From Stenotrophomonas sp. UBA7346 (GTDB lineage: Bacteria; Pseudomonadota; Gammaproteobacteria; Xanthomonadales; Xanthomonadaceae): a stretch of DNA of 64,000 nt. The notes beneath the pieces were generated by a model, which made no database searches, was not told the origin of the DNA, and worked only from the letters and a program-made list of their open reading frames with translations. The stretch is taken from NCBI GenBank assembly GCA_002471015.1, contig DKPB01000085.1:48713-112712 (forward strand), written 5' to 3'. A program made the position numbers and the translations under genes. Position 1 is the stretch's first letter; every line of letters starts with the position of its first letter. Positions 9,047 through 17,363 of this stretch are shown piece after piece.

Positions 9047-10030
9047 ATGACCCTTACCCAACTGCGTTACCTCGTAGCCATTGCCGATGCCGAGCTGAAC
9101 ATCACGCTCGCCGCGACACGGGTGCATGCCACCCAGCCGGGGTTGTCCAAACAGCTCAAACAGCTTGAGGACGAGTTGGGCTTTCTGTTGTTCGTGCGCA
9201 AGGGACGCAGCCTGGAGTCGGTGACGCCCGCAGGCGAGGAAGTGATCAGCCGCGCCCGTGCGGTACTGGCCGAGGCCAACAACATCCGCACCTATGCCGC
9301 CAACCAGCGCCGCGAGAGCCACGGCCAGCTGGTGCTGACCACCACCCACACGCAGGCGCGCTTCGTGCTGCCACCGGCGGTCGCACGTATCAAACAGGCC
9401 TATCCGCAGGTCAGCGTGCACCTGCAGCAGGCCGCCGAAAGCGACGCGCTGGACCTGCTCAGCCAAGGCGACGCCGACATCGCCATCATCAGTACCGCGG
9501 GCGGTGAACCCACCACCGGCATTGCCGTGCCGTTGTACCGCTGGCGGCGGCTGGTGCTGGTGCCCAAGGGCCATCCCTTCGATCGCCCGGGCAATGTGCC
9601 TGACATGGCCGCATTGGCAAGCCAGCCGCTGATCAGCTACGAATCCTCCACCCGCACCAGTTCGTCATTGCGGCGCGCTTTTGCCGCACTGGATCTGGAG
9701 CCGGACCTGACCTTGACCGCACTGGATGCGGACCTGATCAAGACCTATGTACGTACTGGCCTGGGGGTCGGGCTGCTGGCGGAGATGGCAGTCAACAGCT
9801 ACGACACCGATCTGCGTGCCTGGCCGGCACCGGCATCAATTCCCGAATGCATCGCCTGGGCGGTGTTGCCGCGCGACCGGGTGCTGCGCGACTACGCGCT
9901 GGAACTGGTGCACGTGCTGGCACCGCAGATCGACAAACGTGACCTGCGGCGCGTGCTGGACGGCAACCAGGCCGCCGACTGGCCGGTGCCGCCCACCTGG
10001 GAATCGCTCACCCAGACCATCACCGTCTGA
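9047..10030 (+). CDS. cysB: LysR-family transcriptional regulator CysB
   Basis: CysB activates sulfate-assimilation genes when sulfur is limiting, with N-acetylserine as inducer. The 327-residue protein has an N-terminal LysR winged helix-turn-helix (MTLTQLRYLVAIADAELN through the QPGLSKQLKQLEDELG recognition helix, residues 1-60). A periplasmic-binding-protein-like effector domain follows. The opening and the TTTHTQARFVLP segment (near residue 100) are characteristic of CysB/Cbl rather than general LysR proteins. Position supports this: it is divergent from cysG-cysK and near the rest of the cys regulon. The alpha/beta hydrolase gene begins five bases after its stop. Confidence 0.95.
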   Translation: MTLTQLRYLVAIADAELNITLAATRVHATQPGLSKQLKQLEDELGFLLFVRKGRSLESVTPAGEEVISRARAVLAEANNIRTYAANQRRESHGQLVLTTTHTQARFVLPPAVARIKQAYPQVSVHLQQAAESDALDLLSQGDADIAIISTAGGEPTTGIAVPLYRWRRLVLVPKGHPFDRPGNVPDMAALASQPLISYESSTRTSSSLRRAFAALDLEPDLTLTALDADLIKTYVRTGLGVGLLAEMAVNSYDTDLRAWPAPASIPECIAWAVLPRDRVLRDYALELVHVLAPQIDKRDLRRVLDGNQAADWPVPPTWESLTQTITV

Positions 10031-10035
10031 CCACG

Positions 10036-10749
10036 ATGGGCAGGAAGGCGGCTCTGCTTGTCCTGCCCGGCCTGGATGGCACTGCGGGCTTGCACGCACC
10101 TTTCATCGCGGCGCTTGGTACCGCCTGGCACGCGATCACGGTAGTGCGCTATCCGCACGACCAGCAACTGGATTACCCGGCGCTGGAGGCACTGGTACGT
10201 GCAGCCCTGCCCACCGATGTTCCCTTCGTACTGCTGGGGGAGTCGTTCTCCGGTCCGATTGCGGTATCGATAGCCGCCAATCCCCCTGCGAACCTGATCG
10301 GTCTGGTACTGAGCACCACCTTCGCACGGGCACCGTTGCCGTTGCTGTCACCGTTTGCCGCCATCGGCCAGCGCATGCCGGTAAGCACGCTGCCGATGCC
10401 ACTGCTGCGCTGGCTGCTGTTTGACCGCTGGGCCAGCGCCGCTCTGCTTGCGCAGATGAAGTCGGCATTGCAGCAGATTGAGCCGGCCGTACTGCGGCAT
10501 CGTGCGGCACTGACGCTGCAGGTGGATGCAACGTCGCAGCTGTCCCGCATCGCTGTACCGGTGCTTTATCTGCGCGCCCTGCATGACCGTCTGATCCGTG
10601 CGGCGTCGGCACGGCAGATTTTGGCCAGGGTCGATGATGCCCGTCTGGTTGAACTGGCCGGCCCGCATATGTTGCTGCAGGCCTGTCCGCAGACGGCGGC
10701 AGCGGCAGTCTTGTCCTTTGCAGCGCAATTGCAGGGCAGCAACGAATAG
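10036..10749 (+). CDS. Alpha/beta-hydrolase fold protein
   Basis: The 237-residue protein looks like a small cytosolic alpha/beta hydrolase. The first strand ends in LPGLDGTAG (oxyanion-hole region, near residue 10). The nucleophile elbow is the GESFSG pentapeptide near residue 73. A candidate acid is in YLRALHDRLI and a candidate histidine in LAGPHMLLQ near the C-terminus. It starts five bases after cysB, so the two are probably co-transcribed. No sulfur-specific role can be inferred. The substrate is unknown; esterase or thioesterase activity is possible. Confidence 0.82.
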   Translation: MGRKAALLVLPGLDGTAGLHAPFIAALGTAWHAITVVRYPHDQQLDYPALEALVRAALPTDVPFVLLGESFSGPIAVSIAANPPANLIGLVLSTTFARAPLPLLSPFAAIGQRMPVSTLPMPLLRWLLFDRWASAALLAQMKSALQQIEPAVLRHRAALTLQVDATSQLSRIAVPVLYLRALHDRLIRAASARQILARVDDARLVELAGPHMLLQACPQTAAAAVLSFAAQLQGSNE

Positions 10750-10867
10750 GCGGGACGGCCAGTGGATGCTCATCCGCTTCTGCTACTGCCAAAGCAGTGC
10801 AAACCCTACTTCCATGCGCTTCCGGGGTGTGCATGCTCGTCGAGCAGTGATTGTGGAGCGTATCCGC

Positions 10868-11164
10868 ATGCGACGCCCGGACAACGATGGCAGCGAGCCG
10901 CTGCTGGTGGAATGCCATCTGCACGGCCGGCAGGTCTCGGCCGTGGTCTGTCGGCATATGCTGCAGTTGCCGTCGCCGCGCCTGGGTGTCATCGAGAACA
11001 GCAACGACCCCTACGACCTGCAGGCCTGGTGTCATCTGTGCGAAGACATGTACCAGCAGCAAGGTGGCTTGACCGAGGTGTTTGATGCCTTCAACGACAT
11101 GAGCATCGTCTGCGTGCTGTGCTACGCACAGCTCAAGCAGCGTCACCACATCGCGCTGAATTGA
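10868..11164 (+). CDS. Small cysteine/histidine-rich hypothetical protein
   Basis: I do not recognise a named family. The likely product is 98 residues from the ATG at 10868 (MRRPDNDGSEPLLVECHLHG), preceded by a GTGGAG site. In-frame upstream starts (for example ATG 10814) would add basic, unlikely sequence. It has clustered potential metal ligands: ECHLH, VVCRHM, WCHLCEDMY and CVLCY, including two CxxC pairs. This suggests a small zinc-ribbon-like fold. There is no signal peptide. It lies alone between the hydrolase gene and the DUF2946 gene. Codon use and GC match its neighbours. Confidence 0.65.
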   Translation: MRRPDNDGSEPLLVECHLHGRQVSAVVCRHMLQLPSPRLGVIENSNDPYDLQAWCHLCEDMYQQQGGLTEVFDAFNDMSIVCVLCYAQLKQRHHIALN

Positions 11165-11255
11165 GAGACGCGTATTCATCATCTGCAGGCTGCGGCAAAC
11201 GGTCGCACCTGCGCCGGACAATGGATGCGGCGGGCACCGATAGAATGCCGGGGCC

Positions 11256-11705
11256 ATGCGCCTGACCCGTATCCACCGCTTCCTGCTGCAGCTTGCACTG
11301 TTGGCCGCCGTGCTGATGGCGGTGGCGCCGGTGATCAGCCGTTGGCAGCAGTCACACCAGGCCGGACATGCGCAGATGAGGGTCGGCATGGCGATGCCGG
11401 CCGCGACGCAGCCCGCAGACCCGCACGCGGCACATCACGGCATGCATGCCGCGCATCAACATCCTGCCAGCGGAGCGATGGCGCCGGCAGCCAGGCCCAC
11501 GTCGCCAGCCGATCCGCATGCCGCCCACGGCGAGGCCTGCGACTACTGCAGCATGGCCTCGCGCCTGCTGCCCTGGTTGGCCTTGCTGCTGGTGCTGCCG
11601 CCGTTGCTGTACCGGCTTTCGCCGTGGGTGCCGCGCAGCACGGCATTGCCGCCCAGCCTGCGCTGGCCTGCCCATCCCGCGCGCGGGCCGCCGCCGCTCT
11701 CCTGA
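11256..11705 (+). CDS. DUF2946-like His/Met-rich membrane-anchored protein
   Basis: The 149-residue protein has an N-terminal hydrophobic segment (FLLQLALLAAVLMAVAPVI). A His/Met-rich periplasmic linker follows, with repeated HAAH and HGMHAAHQH motifs, then GEACDYCSMASRLLP with a CxxC, and a second hydrophobic segment near residues 107-125. This is the DUF2946 pattern, commonly encoded just before TonB-dependent copper receptors, as here. The His/Met repeats and CxxC suggest copper handling. That role is inferred from composition and position. Confidence 0.75.
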   Translation: MRLTRIHRFLLQLALLAAVLMAVAPVISRWQQSHQAGHAQMRVGMAMPAATQPADPHAAHHGMHAAHQHPASGAMAPAARPTSPADPHAAHGEACDYCSMASRLLPWLALLLVLPPLLYRLSPWVPRSTALPPSLRWPAHPARGPPPLS

Positions 11706-11780
11706 CACAACCACCACCTTTCCTGTGTGCCGCGCGCTGCCGATAGGGCAGGGCGTGGCTGTGTCGTATTGGAGAATTGC

Positions 11781-13841
11781 ATGTACCTCTCTTCCCGTAT
11801 GCCGGGTGTTCCGGCATGCCTGCCTGTCTGCGTCTGCCTGGCGCTGTTTGCTCCGCTTGCGGTTGCCGCCGAATCCGGTGATGCCAAAACCCTGGATACC
11901 CTGGTGGTGACCGCAGCTGCGCCTTCATCGCCGCTGCAATGGGTGACCGACCCGCGGCTGCCCCGGCAACCGGTGCCGGCCAGTGATGGCGCCGACTACC
12001 TCAAGACCGTGCCGGGCTTTGCCGCCATCCGCAACGGCGGCACCAATGGCGATCCGGTGCTGCGCGGCATGGGCGGCTCGCGCCTGAACATCCTCAGCAA
12101 CGATGGCACGCTGATCGGCGCCTGCCCGTCGCGGATGGACAATCCGCTGTCCTATATAGCCCCGGAGACCTTTGATCGCCTGACGGTGATCAAGGGCCCG
12201 CAAAGCGTGCGCTGGGGCGCGGGTGCCTCGGCCGGCACCGTGCGTTTCGAGCGCGACACCCCGCGTTTCGATGCGCCGGGCATGCGGCTCAACGCCAATG
12301 CATTGGCCGGCTCCAACAACCGCAACGACCAGGTGCTGGACGCCAGCTTCGGCAGCCGGCCCGGCTATGTCCGGGTCAATGGCAACCGCTCGGAAGCCGA
12401 TGACTACAAGGACGGCAATGGTGACGTCGTGCCCTCGCGCTGGCGCAAGTGGAATGCCGATGCCGCCATTGGTTGGACGCCCGATGCCGATACCGTGCTG
12501 GAACTCAGTGCCGGCACCGGCGACGCGATCGCCCGTTACGCCGGCCGTGGCATGGACGGTGCCGCGTTCAAGCGCGACAGCTATGGGCTGCGTTTTGAAC
12601 GCGGCAACCTGCCCGGTGCATGGGACAAGCTGCAGGCCAATCTGTACTACAACAACGCCGATCACCTGATGGACAACTACACGCTGCGCACGCCCAACCC
12701 GGCCAGCAGCATGCCGATGCCGATGGCCTCGAACGTGGAACGTCGTACCACCGGCGGCCGCGTCAGCAGCGAGTGGCGCTGGCAGGACGTGGCCATCGTC
12801 GCTGGCGTGGATGCGCAGGACAGCCGCCATCGCAGCCGCAATGGCATGGGCCGCAACACCTGGCAGCAATCGCCGTGGAAGCGCGATGCCGACTTCAGCA
12901 ACCTGGGCGTATTCACTGAGCTGACCCTGGGCGAAGGAACCGCACAGCGCTGGATCAGTGGCCTGCGCCTGGACCGCGCGCAGGTGAAGGACCGGCGTGC
13001 GACCGCCGGCATGATGAACATGCCCAACCCGACCGCTGGGCAGCAGCGGCAGCAGGATCTGGGCAGCGGTTTCCTGCGTTATGAGCGCGACCACGGGCAG
13101 GCCTGGACCTGGTACGCCGGTATCGGCCACAGCGAGCGCATGCCGGATTACTGGGAGCTGTTCTCGGCCAATGCAGGGCCGGCCGGCAGCATCAATGCGT
13201 TCTCCGCGGTGAAGCCGGAGCAGACCACGCAGCTGGATCTGGGCCTGCAGTTCCGCAGCCAGCAAGTGGATGTCTGGGTCTCGGCCTACGCGGGGCGGCT
13301 GCAGGACTACATCCTGTTCCGCTATCGCGGTGGCGGCATGATGGGCAGCACCACCCAGGCCGACAATGTGGATGCGCGTATTGCCGGTGCCGAGGCGGGG
13401 GTGGAGTGGCGCCTGGCGCCAGCCTGGAAGCTGGGTGGCACCCTGGCCTATGCCTGGGGCGAGAATCGCAGTGAGGGCAGGGCACTGCCACAGATTCCGC
13501 CGCTGGAAGCCCGCCTCAGTGCCAGCTACGAGCATCAGCGCTGGTCGGCGGGTGCGCTGTTGCGCGCGGCCACCCACCAGCACCGGGTAGCCGAGGATGA
13601 AGGCAATGTGGTTGCGCGTGACCTGGGAGCCACCGCAGGCTTCGCCACCTTGTCGCTGAACGCGGCCTACCGCGTCAATGATGCGCTGCGCGCCAGCGTG
13701 GGTGTGGACAACGTGTTCGACCGCGCCTATGCGGAGCATCTGAACCTGGCCGGCAGTACCGATTTCGGGTTTCCGGCCGACCCGGTACGGATCAACGAGC
13801 CGGGGCGCAATGTCTGGCTGAAGCTGGATTACCGGTACTGA
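11781..13841 (+). CDS. TonB-dependent copper receptor (OprC/NosA-like)
   Basis: The protein is a 686-residue outer-membrane receptor from the ATG at 11781, preceded by GGAG. A signal peptide covers about residues 1-31. A plug domain follows with TLVVTA (TonB-box-like), KTVPGFAAIRNGG, DPVLRGMGGSRLNIL and VIKGPQSVRWGAGA. The long beta-barrel ends in WLKLDYRY, with a terminal aromatic. A Met-rich stretch (PASSMPMPMASN near residue 315, then MMNMPNPTAG) and the adjacent His/Met-rich DUF2946 protein support copper. Substrate assignment is by family resemblance. A Fur- or CueR-type site was not identified. Confidence 0.88.
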   Translation: MYLSSRMPGVPACLPVCVCLALFAPLAVAAESGDAKTLDTLVVTAAAPSSPLQWVTDPRLPRQPVPASDGADYLKTVPGFAAIRNGGTNGDPVLRGMGGSRLNILSNDGTLIGACPSRMDNPLSYIAPETFDRLTVIKGPQSVRWGAGASAGTVRFERDTPRFDAPGMRLNANALAGSNNRNDQVLDASFGSRPGYVRVNGNRSEADDYKDGNGDVVPSRWRKWNADAAIGWTPDADTVLELSAGTGDAIARYAGRGMDGAAFKRDSYGLRFERGNLPGAWDKLQANLYYNNADHLMDNYTLRTPNPASSMPMPMASNVERRTTGGRVSSEWRWQDVAIVAGVDAQDSRHRSRNGMGRNTWQQSPWKRDADFSNLGVFTELTLGEGTAQRWISGLRLDRAQVKDRRATAGMMNMPNPTAGQQRQQDLGSGFLRYERDHGQAWTWYAGIGHSERMPDYWELFSANAGPAGSINAFSAVKPEQTTQLDLGLQFRSQQVDVWVSAYAGRLQDYILFRYRGGGMMGSTTQADNVDARIAGAEAGVEWRLAPAWKLGGTLAYAWGENRSEGRALPQIPPLEARLSASYEHQRWSAGALLRAATHQHRVAEDEGNVVARDLGATAGFATLSLNAAYRVNDALRASVGVDNVFDRAYAEHLNLAGSTDFGFPADPVRINEPGRNVWLKLDYRY

Positions 13842-13924
13842 CGTCGCGTTTGCCGCCGCTGCCTGCGCACAGGTGGCGGCGGCATGGCATGCTGGGGGCC
13901 TTTTATAGAACAGCAAGGAGCGGT

Positions 13925-14356
13925 ATGAGTCTGCGCGCAGTCGCCTACGTGAGCACCGCGGTGGCCGGCCTGGGTACCACCGACCTTGATCACCTGCTGG
14001 TTGATGCGCGTGCGCACAACCAGTTGGCAGGCGTCACGGGTGTGCTGCTGTTTGATGGGCAGCAGTTCTTCCAGTACTTCGAAGGCCCGGAAGAAGGCGT
14101 GGCACGCGCCTACGAGCGCATCCGCAATTCGCATATGCATGTTGATCTGCGCGAACTGTACAGCGCACCGGTGGATAATCTGCACTTCAGTCAGTGGCAT
14201 ATGGGCTGCACCCACACCGAGGGCAGCGTGCTGCAGCAGTTGAGTACCCAGCAATGGCAGCGTGAGGCCGAGTTCCTGCAGGACGATATTGCCCAGTCCG
14301 GTGCATCACCGGCACTGCGTGAGCTGCTGGCATTCTGGACGCAGCAAAACCCTTAG
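13925..14356 (+). CDS. BLUF-domain blue-light photoreceptor
   Basis: The 143-residue protein is a short, single-domain BLUF protein that should bind FAD and sense blue light. Photocycle residues are visible: Tyr8 in VAYVS, Asn32 in ARAHNQLAGVTG and Gln50 in FFQYFEGP. Trp92/Met94 in SQWHMG correspond to the switching Trp/Met pair. A C-terminal helical extension of about 45 residues follows, with no GGDEF, EAL or other output domain. It therefore probably acts through a protein partner. CAAGGAG precedes the ATG. The stop codon TAG is the first base group of the downstream repeat array. Confidence 0.92.
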   Translation: MSLRAVAYVSTAVAGLGTTDLDHLLVDARAHNQLAGVTGVLLFDGQQFFQYFEGPEEGVARAYERIRNSHMHVDLRELYSAPVDNLHFSQWHMGCTHTEGSVLQQLSTQQWQREAEFLQDDIAQSGASPALRELLAFWTQQNP

Positions 14357-14830
14357 TGCCGAGCCATGTTCGGCAGGGGCATTACCCGTAGCGTGTCCGT
14401 CCAAAATCGCTCGCGGCCAGCATTCCGCGTCGACAGCACCCCTCCCCAACCCTCCCCTTCGCTGCGCGAAAGGGAGGGGGCAGAAGCGTAGTGCCGAGCC
14501 ATGCTCGGCAGAGGCATTACCCGTAACCTGTCCGTTCAAGATCGGCCAGCGCCCCGAATTGCGCGCCGACACCCCCCCTCCCCAACCCTCCCCTTCGCTG
14601 TGCGAAAGGGAGGGGACAGCAGCGTAGTGCCGAGCCATGCTCGGCAGAGGCCTTACCCGTAGCGTGTCCGTCCAAGATCGGCCAGCGCCCCGAAATCCGC
14701 GTCGACAGCACCCCTCCCCAACCCTACCCTTCGCTGCGCGAAAGGGAGGGGGCAGCAGCGTAGTGCCGAGCCATGCTCGGCAAGAGCTTTCCTGGGCAAG
14801 CTCCAGCCGAGCATGGCTCGGCTCTACAGA
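14356..14830. repeat. Tandem array of composite SMAG plus GC-rich repeats, period 135-136 bp
   Basis: Units start with GTGCCGAGCCATG at 14356, 14491, 14627 and 14763. Each of the first three contains a SMAG-like hairpin, a conserved spacer (TTACCCGTA..TGTCCGT), and a CCCCTCCCCAACCCT/GCGCGAAAGGGAGGG element. The fourth is truncated and closes with an inverted SMAG half ending near 14829. Copies differ at scattered bases, so the array is not brand new. No gene lies in 14357-14843. It separates the convergent BLUF and cysH genes. Confidence 0.9.
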
Positions 14831-14843
14831 GCGAATCGAGGGC

Positions 14844-15575
14844 TCAGATCTCCTCGTGCAGGCCGCACTCGCGCTTCAGGCCGAAGAAGCGGGTGTCTTC
14901 CTCGCGCATGCCCGGCTCCCAGCGGCGGGTGGTGTGGAAATCACCGATCGACACATAGCCCTGCTCCCACAGCGGGTGGTAGGGCAGCTGGTGTTCCTGC
15001 AGGTACTTCCACACGTCGCGGTCGCTCCAATCGGCGATCGGGTTGACCTTGTAGCGCTCGCCACGGCGCTGCAGCACCGGCGTGTTGGCGCGGCTGGCCG
15101 ACTGGCTGCGGCGCAGGCCGGTGAACCAGGTGCCAACCTGCAGCTCGTCCAGGGCGCGCTTCATCGGTTCGACCTTGCGCAGATTGTTGTACTGCTCGAT
15201 GCCAACCACGCCCTGTTCCCACAGGCGGCCATGGCGCGCTTCCATCCAGGCGCGGCTGACCTGTGGGCGGTAGACCTTGAGGTTGAGCTTGAGCCGCTCG
15301 GTGAGCTCGTCGGCAAAGCGGTAGGTTTCCGGGAACAGATAGCCGGTATCGACCAGGATCACCGGAATGTCCGGGCGCTGGCTGCTCAGCAGGTGCAGGG
15401 TGACTGCCGACTGCGCGCCAAAGCTCGATGACAGCACATGCGCGCCGGGCGCGTTCTGCAGGGCCCAATGCACGCGCTGCTGCGCGTTCAGGGCGTCGAG
15501 TTCGGCATTGAGCGGGCCCAGGTCATCCGGCAGGACAACCGGCGTGGTGGTGGGGGATTTGGGCAGGGCGCTCAT
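14844..15575 (-). CDS. cysH: Phosphoadenosine phosphosulfate reductase
   Basis: CysH reduces PAPS to sulfite using thioredoxin or glutaredoxin. The 243-residue protein has the PP-loop-type site [16 protein letters not shown] (residues 48-63), [12 protein letters not shown] near 75 and [11 protein letters not shown] near 150. The essential C-terminal cysteine C237 is in ECGLH. The paired CC motifs of the iron-sulfur APS-type enzymes are absent, so this is the PAPS-specific kind, consistent with the APS kinase domain in CysNC. Its ATG overlaps the cysI stop in ATGA, so the two are translationally coupled. Confidence 0.96.
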   Translation of the reverse strand: MSALPKSPTTTPVVLPDDLGPLNAELDALNAQQRVHWALQNAPGAHVLSSSFGAQSAVTLHLLSSQRPDIPVILVDTGYLFPETYRFADELTERLKLNLKVYRPQVSRAWMEARHGRLWEQGVVGIEQYNNLRKVEPMKRALDELQVGTWFTGLRRSQSASRANTPVLQRRGERYKVNPIADWSDRDVWKYLQEHQLPYHPLWEQGYVSIGDFHTTRRWEPGMREEDTRFFGLKRECGLHEEI

Positions 15576-17278
15576 GGGTGCAGTTCCACGGGGATTTCGC
15601 GGTGGGTGGGGTAGGGCGGCAGGGCGACGATACCGGCGCGGTGCAGGAAATCCCCGAAGCCTTCTTCGCCGTTGCGTTCACCGGCATAGCGGGCAAATAG
15701 AGGTTCCAGCGCGGCCAGAATCTCCGGCTCGGCGATGTTCTCGCGGTACAGGGTGTTCAGGCGCTGGCCGCGGTGATCGGCACCCAGCATCAGGTTGTAA
15801 CGGCCCGGTGCCTTGCCGACCAGGGCGATCTCACCCAGATAGGGCCGTGAGCAGCCATTCGGGCAGCCGGAGATGCGCAGCAGGATGGGGGCGTCGCTCA
15901 GGCCGTGCTGGGCCAGCAGCGGCTGCAGCTTGGCACTGAACGTGGGCAGGTAGCGCTCGGCTTCGGCCATCGCCAAGCCGCAGGTTGGCAGCGCCACGCA
16001 GGCCATGGCGGCGCGTGCCAGCGCGGTCGGTGCGCGGTTGCCCAGGTCCAGCCCGGCGCTTTCGACGATGGCGTCGATCTGCGCGCGCTGGTCGGCGGCG
16101 ACGCCGGCAATGATCAGGCTCTGGTTGCCGGTCATGCGGAATTCGCCCTGGTGGATGCGGGCGATCTCGCGCAGCGCGGTCAGCTGCGGTGCGCCGGGCA
16201 GGTCGGCGATGCGGCCGGCTTGCAGGGACAGGGTCAGGTGCCAGCGGCCATCGGCGCCTTCCACCCAGCCGTAGCGGTCGCCGTTGTGGGCGAAGGACTG
16301 CGCACGCGGAGCGGCGAAGCCGATGCCGGCACGGCGTTCGATCTCGGCCACCACCGTGTCCAGGCCATGGTCGTCGATGGTGTACTTGAAGCGGGCGCGC
16401 TTGCGCAGCTCGCGGTTGCCGAGGTCGCGCTGGGTGGTGACCACGGCGGTGGCCACGTCCAGCAGCGCATCGCGCGGGATGAAGCCGACGTTGTTGGCAA
16501 TGCGCGGGTAGGTTTCGGCATCGCCGTGGGTGGCGCCCATGCCGCCGCCGATGGTCACGTCATAGCCCAGCAGTTCGCCGGCAGCATCGAGCACGCCGAT
16601 GAAGCCCAGGTCGTTGGCGTACACGTCCACGTCGTTGAGCGGCGGCAGTGCGAAGCCGATCTTGAACTTGCGCGGCAGGTAACGCTCGCCGTAGATCGGC
16701 TCGTCCTCGGCACCGCTGCCGGCCACGCGCTCCTCGTCCAGCCAGATTTCGTAGTAGGCGCGGGTATTGGGCAGCAGGTGCTCGGAGGTGCGCGCGGCAT
16801 CGGCGTACAGCGTGGCATGCGCGCTGGACAGCAGCGGGTTGGCGGCAACCAGCACATTGCGGTTGACGTCGCCGCAGGCGGCCAGGGTGTCGATCAGCGC
16901 GGCGTTGATCGCCTGCATGGTGGCCTTCAGCTCGCGCTTGATCACGCCATGGAACTGGAAGGCCTGGCGGGTGGTGATGCGCAGCGAGTGGTTGCCGTAG
17001 CGGGTGGCGATGCTGTCCAGCTTCAGCCACTGCTCGGGACTGATCACGCCGCCCGGGGTGCGGGTGCGGATCATGAACTGGTAGGCCGGTTCCAGCTTCT
17101 GTCGGCGGCGCTCCTCGCGCACGTCGCGGTCGTCCTGCTGGTAGCTGCCGTGGTACTTGATCAGGGTCTGGTCGTCTTCGCGCAGGGCGCCAGTGACCGG
17201 GTCGGCCAGGCTTTCCAGCAGGGAGCCACGCAGGCGGTTGCTGTCGGCCTTGATGTTCTCAACGGAGTGGTTGCTCAT
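15572..17278 (-). CDS. cysI: Assimilatory sulfite reductase (NADPH) hemoprotein beta subunit
   Basis: CysI carries siroheme and a 4Fe-4S cluster and reduces sulfite to sulfide with electrons from CysJ. The 568-residue protein is full length. The duplicated sulfite/nitrite reductase fold begins with [14 protein letters not shown] and [14 protein letters not shown]. Cluster cysteines are in [10 protein letters not shown] and [11 protein letters not shown] near residue 430-475. Its siroheme comes from CysG, encoded in the same window. It is the middle gene of cysJ-cysI-cysH on the minus strand, 85 bases behind cysJ and overlapping cysH by four bases. Confidence 0.97.
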   Translation of the reverse strand: MSNHSVENIKADSNRLRGSLLESLADPVTGALREDDQTLIKYHGSYQQDDRDVREERRRQKLEPAYQFMIRTRTPGGVISPEQWLKLDSIATRYGNHSLRITTRQAFQFHGVIKRELKATMQAINAALIDTLAACGDVNRNVLVAANPLLSSAHATLYADAARTSEHLLPNTRAYYEIWLDEERVAGSGAEDEPIYGERYLPRKFKIGFALPPLNDVDVYANDLGFIGVLDAAGELLGYDVTIGGGMGATHGDAETYPRIANNVGFIPRDALLDVATAVVTTQRDLGNRELRKRARFKYTIDDHGLDTVVAEIERRAGIGFAAPRAQSFAHNGDRYGWVEGADGRWHLTLSLQAGRIADLPGAPQLTALREIARIHQGEFRMTGNQSLIIAGVAADQRAQIDAIVESAGLDLGNRAPTALARAAMACVALPTCGLAMAEAERYLPTFSAKLQPLLAQHGLSDAPILLRISGCPNGCSRPYLGEIALVGKAPGRYNLMLGADHRGQRLNTLYRENIAEPEILAALEPLFARYAGERNGEEGFGDFLHRAGIVALPPYPTHREIPVELHP

Positions 17279-17363
17279 TGCGTTCGCTATATCGGGAGTC
17301 GGAGGTTGAAGGAGCGGCGGGTGCCGCCAAGCCGGTGCTGGATCAGGGCCCAGCGTTCAAGCC

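Noticed and set aside
14356..14830. CRISPR-like array
   Set aside because: The repeat units are 135-136 bases with the spacer also conserved, and there are no cas genes. These are composite SMAG repeats.
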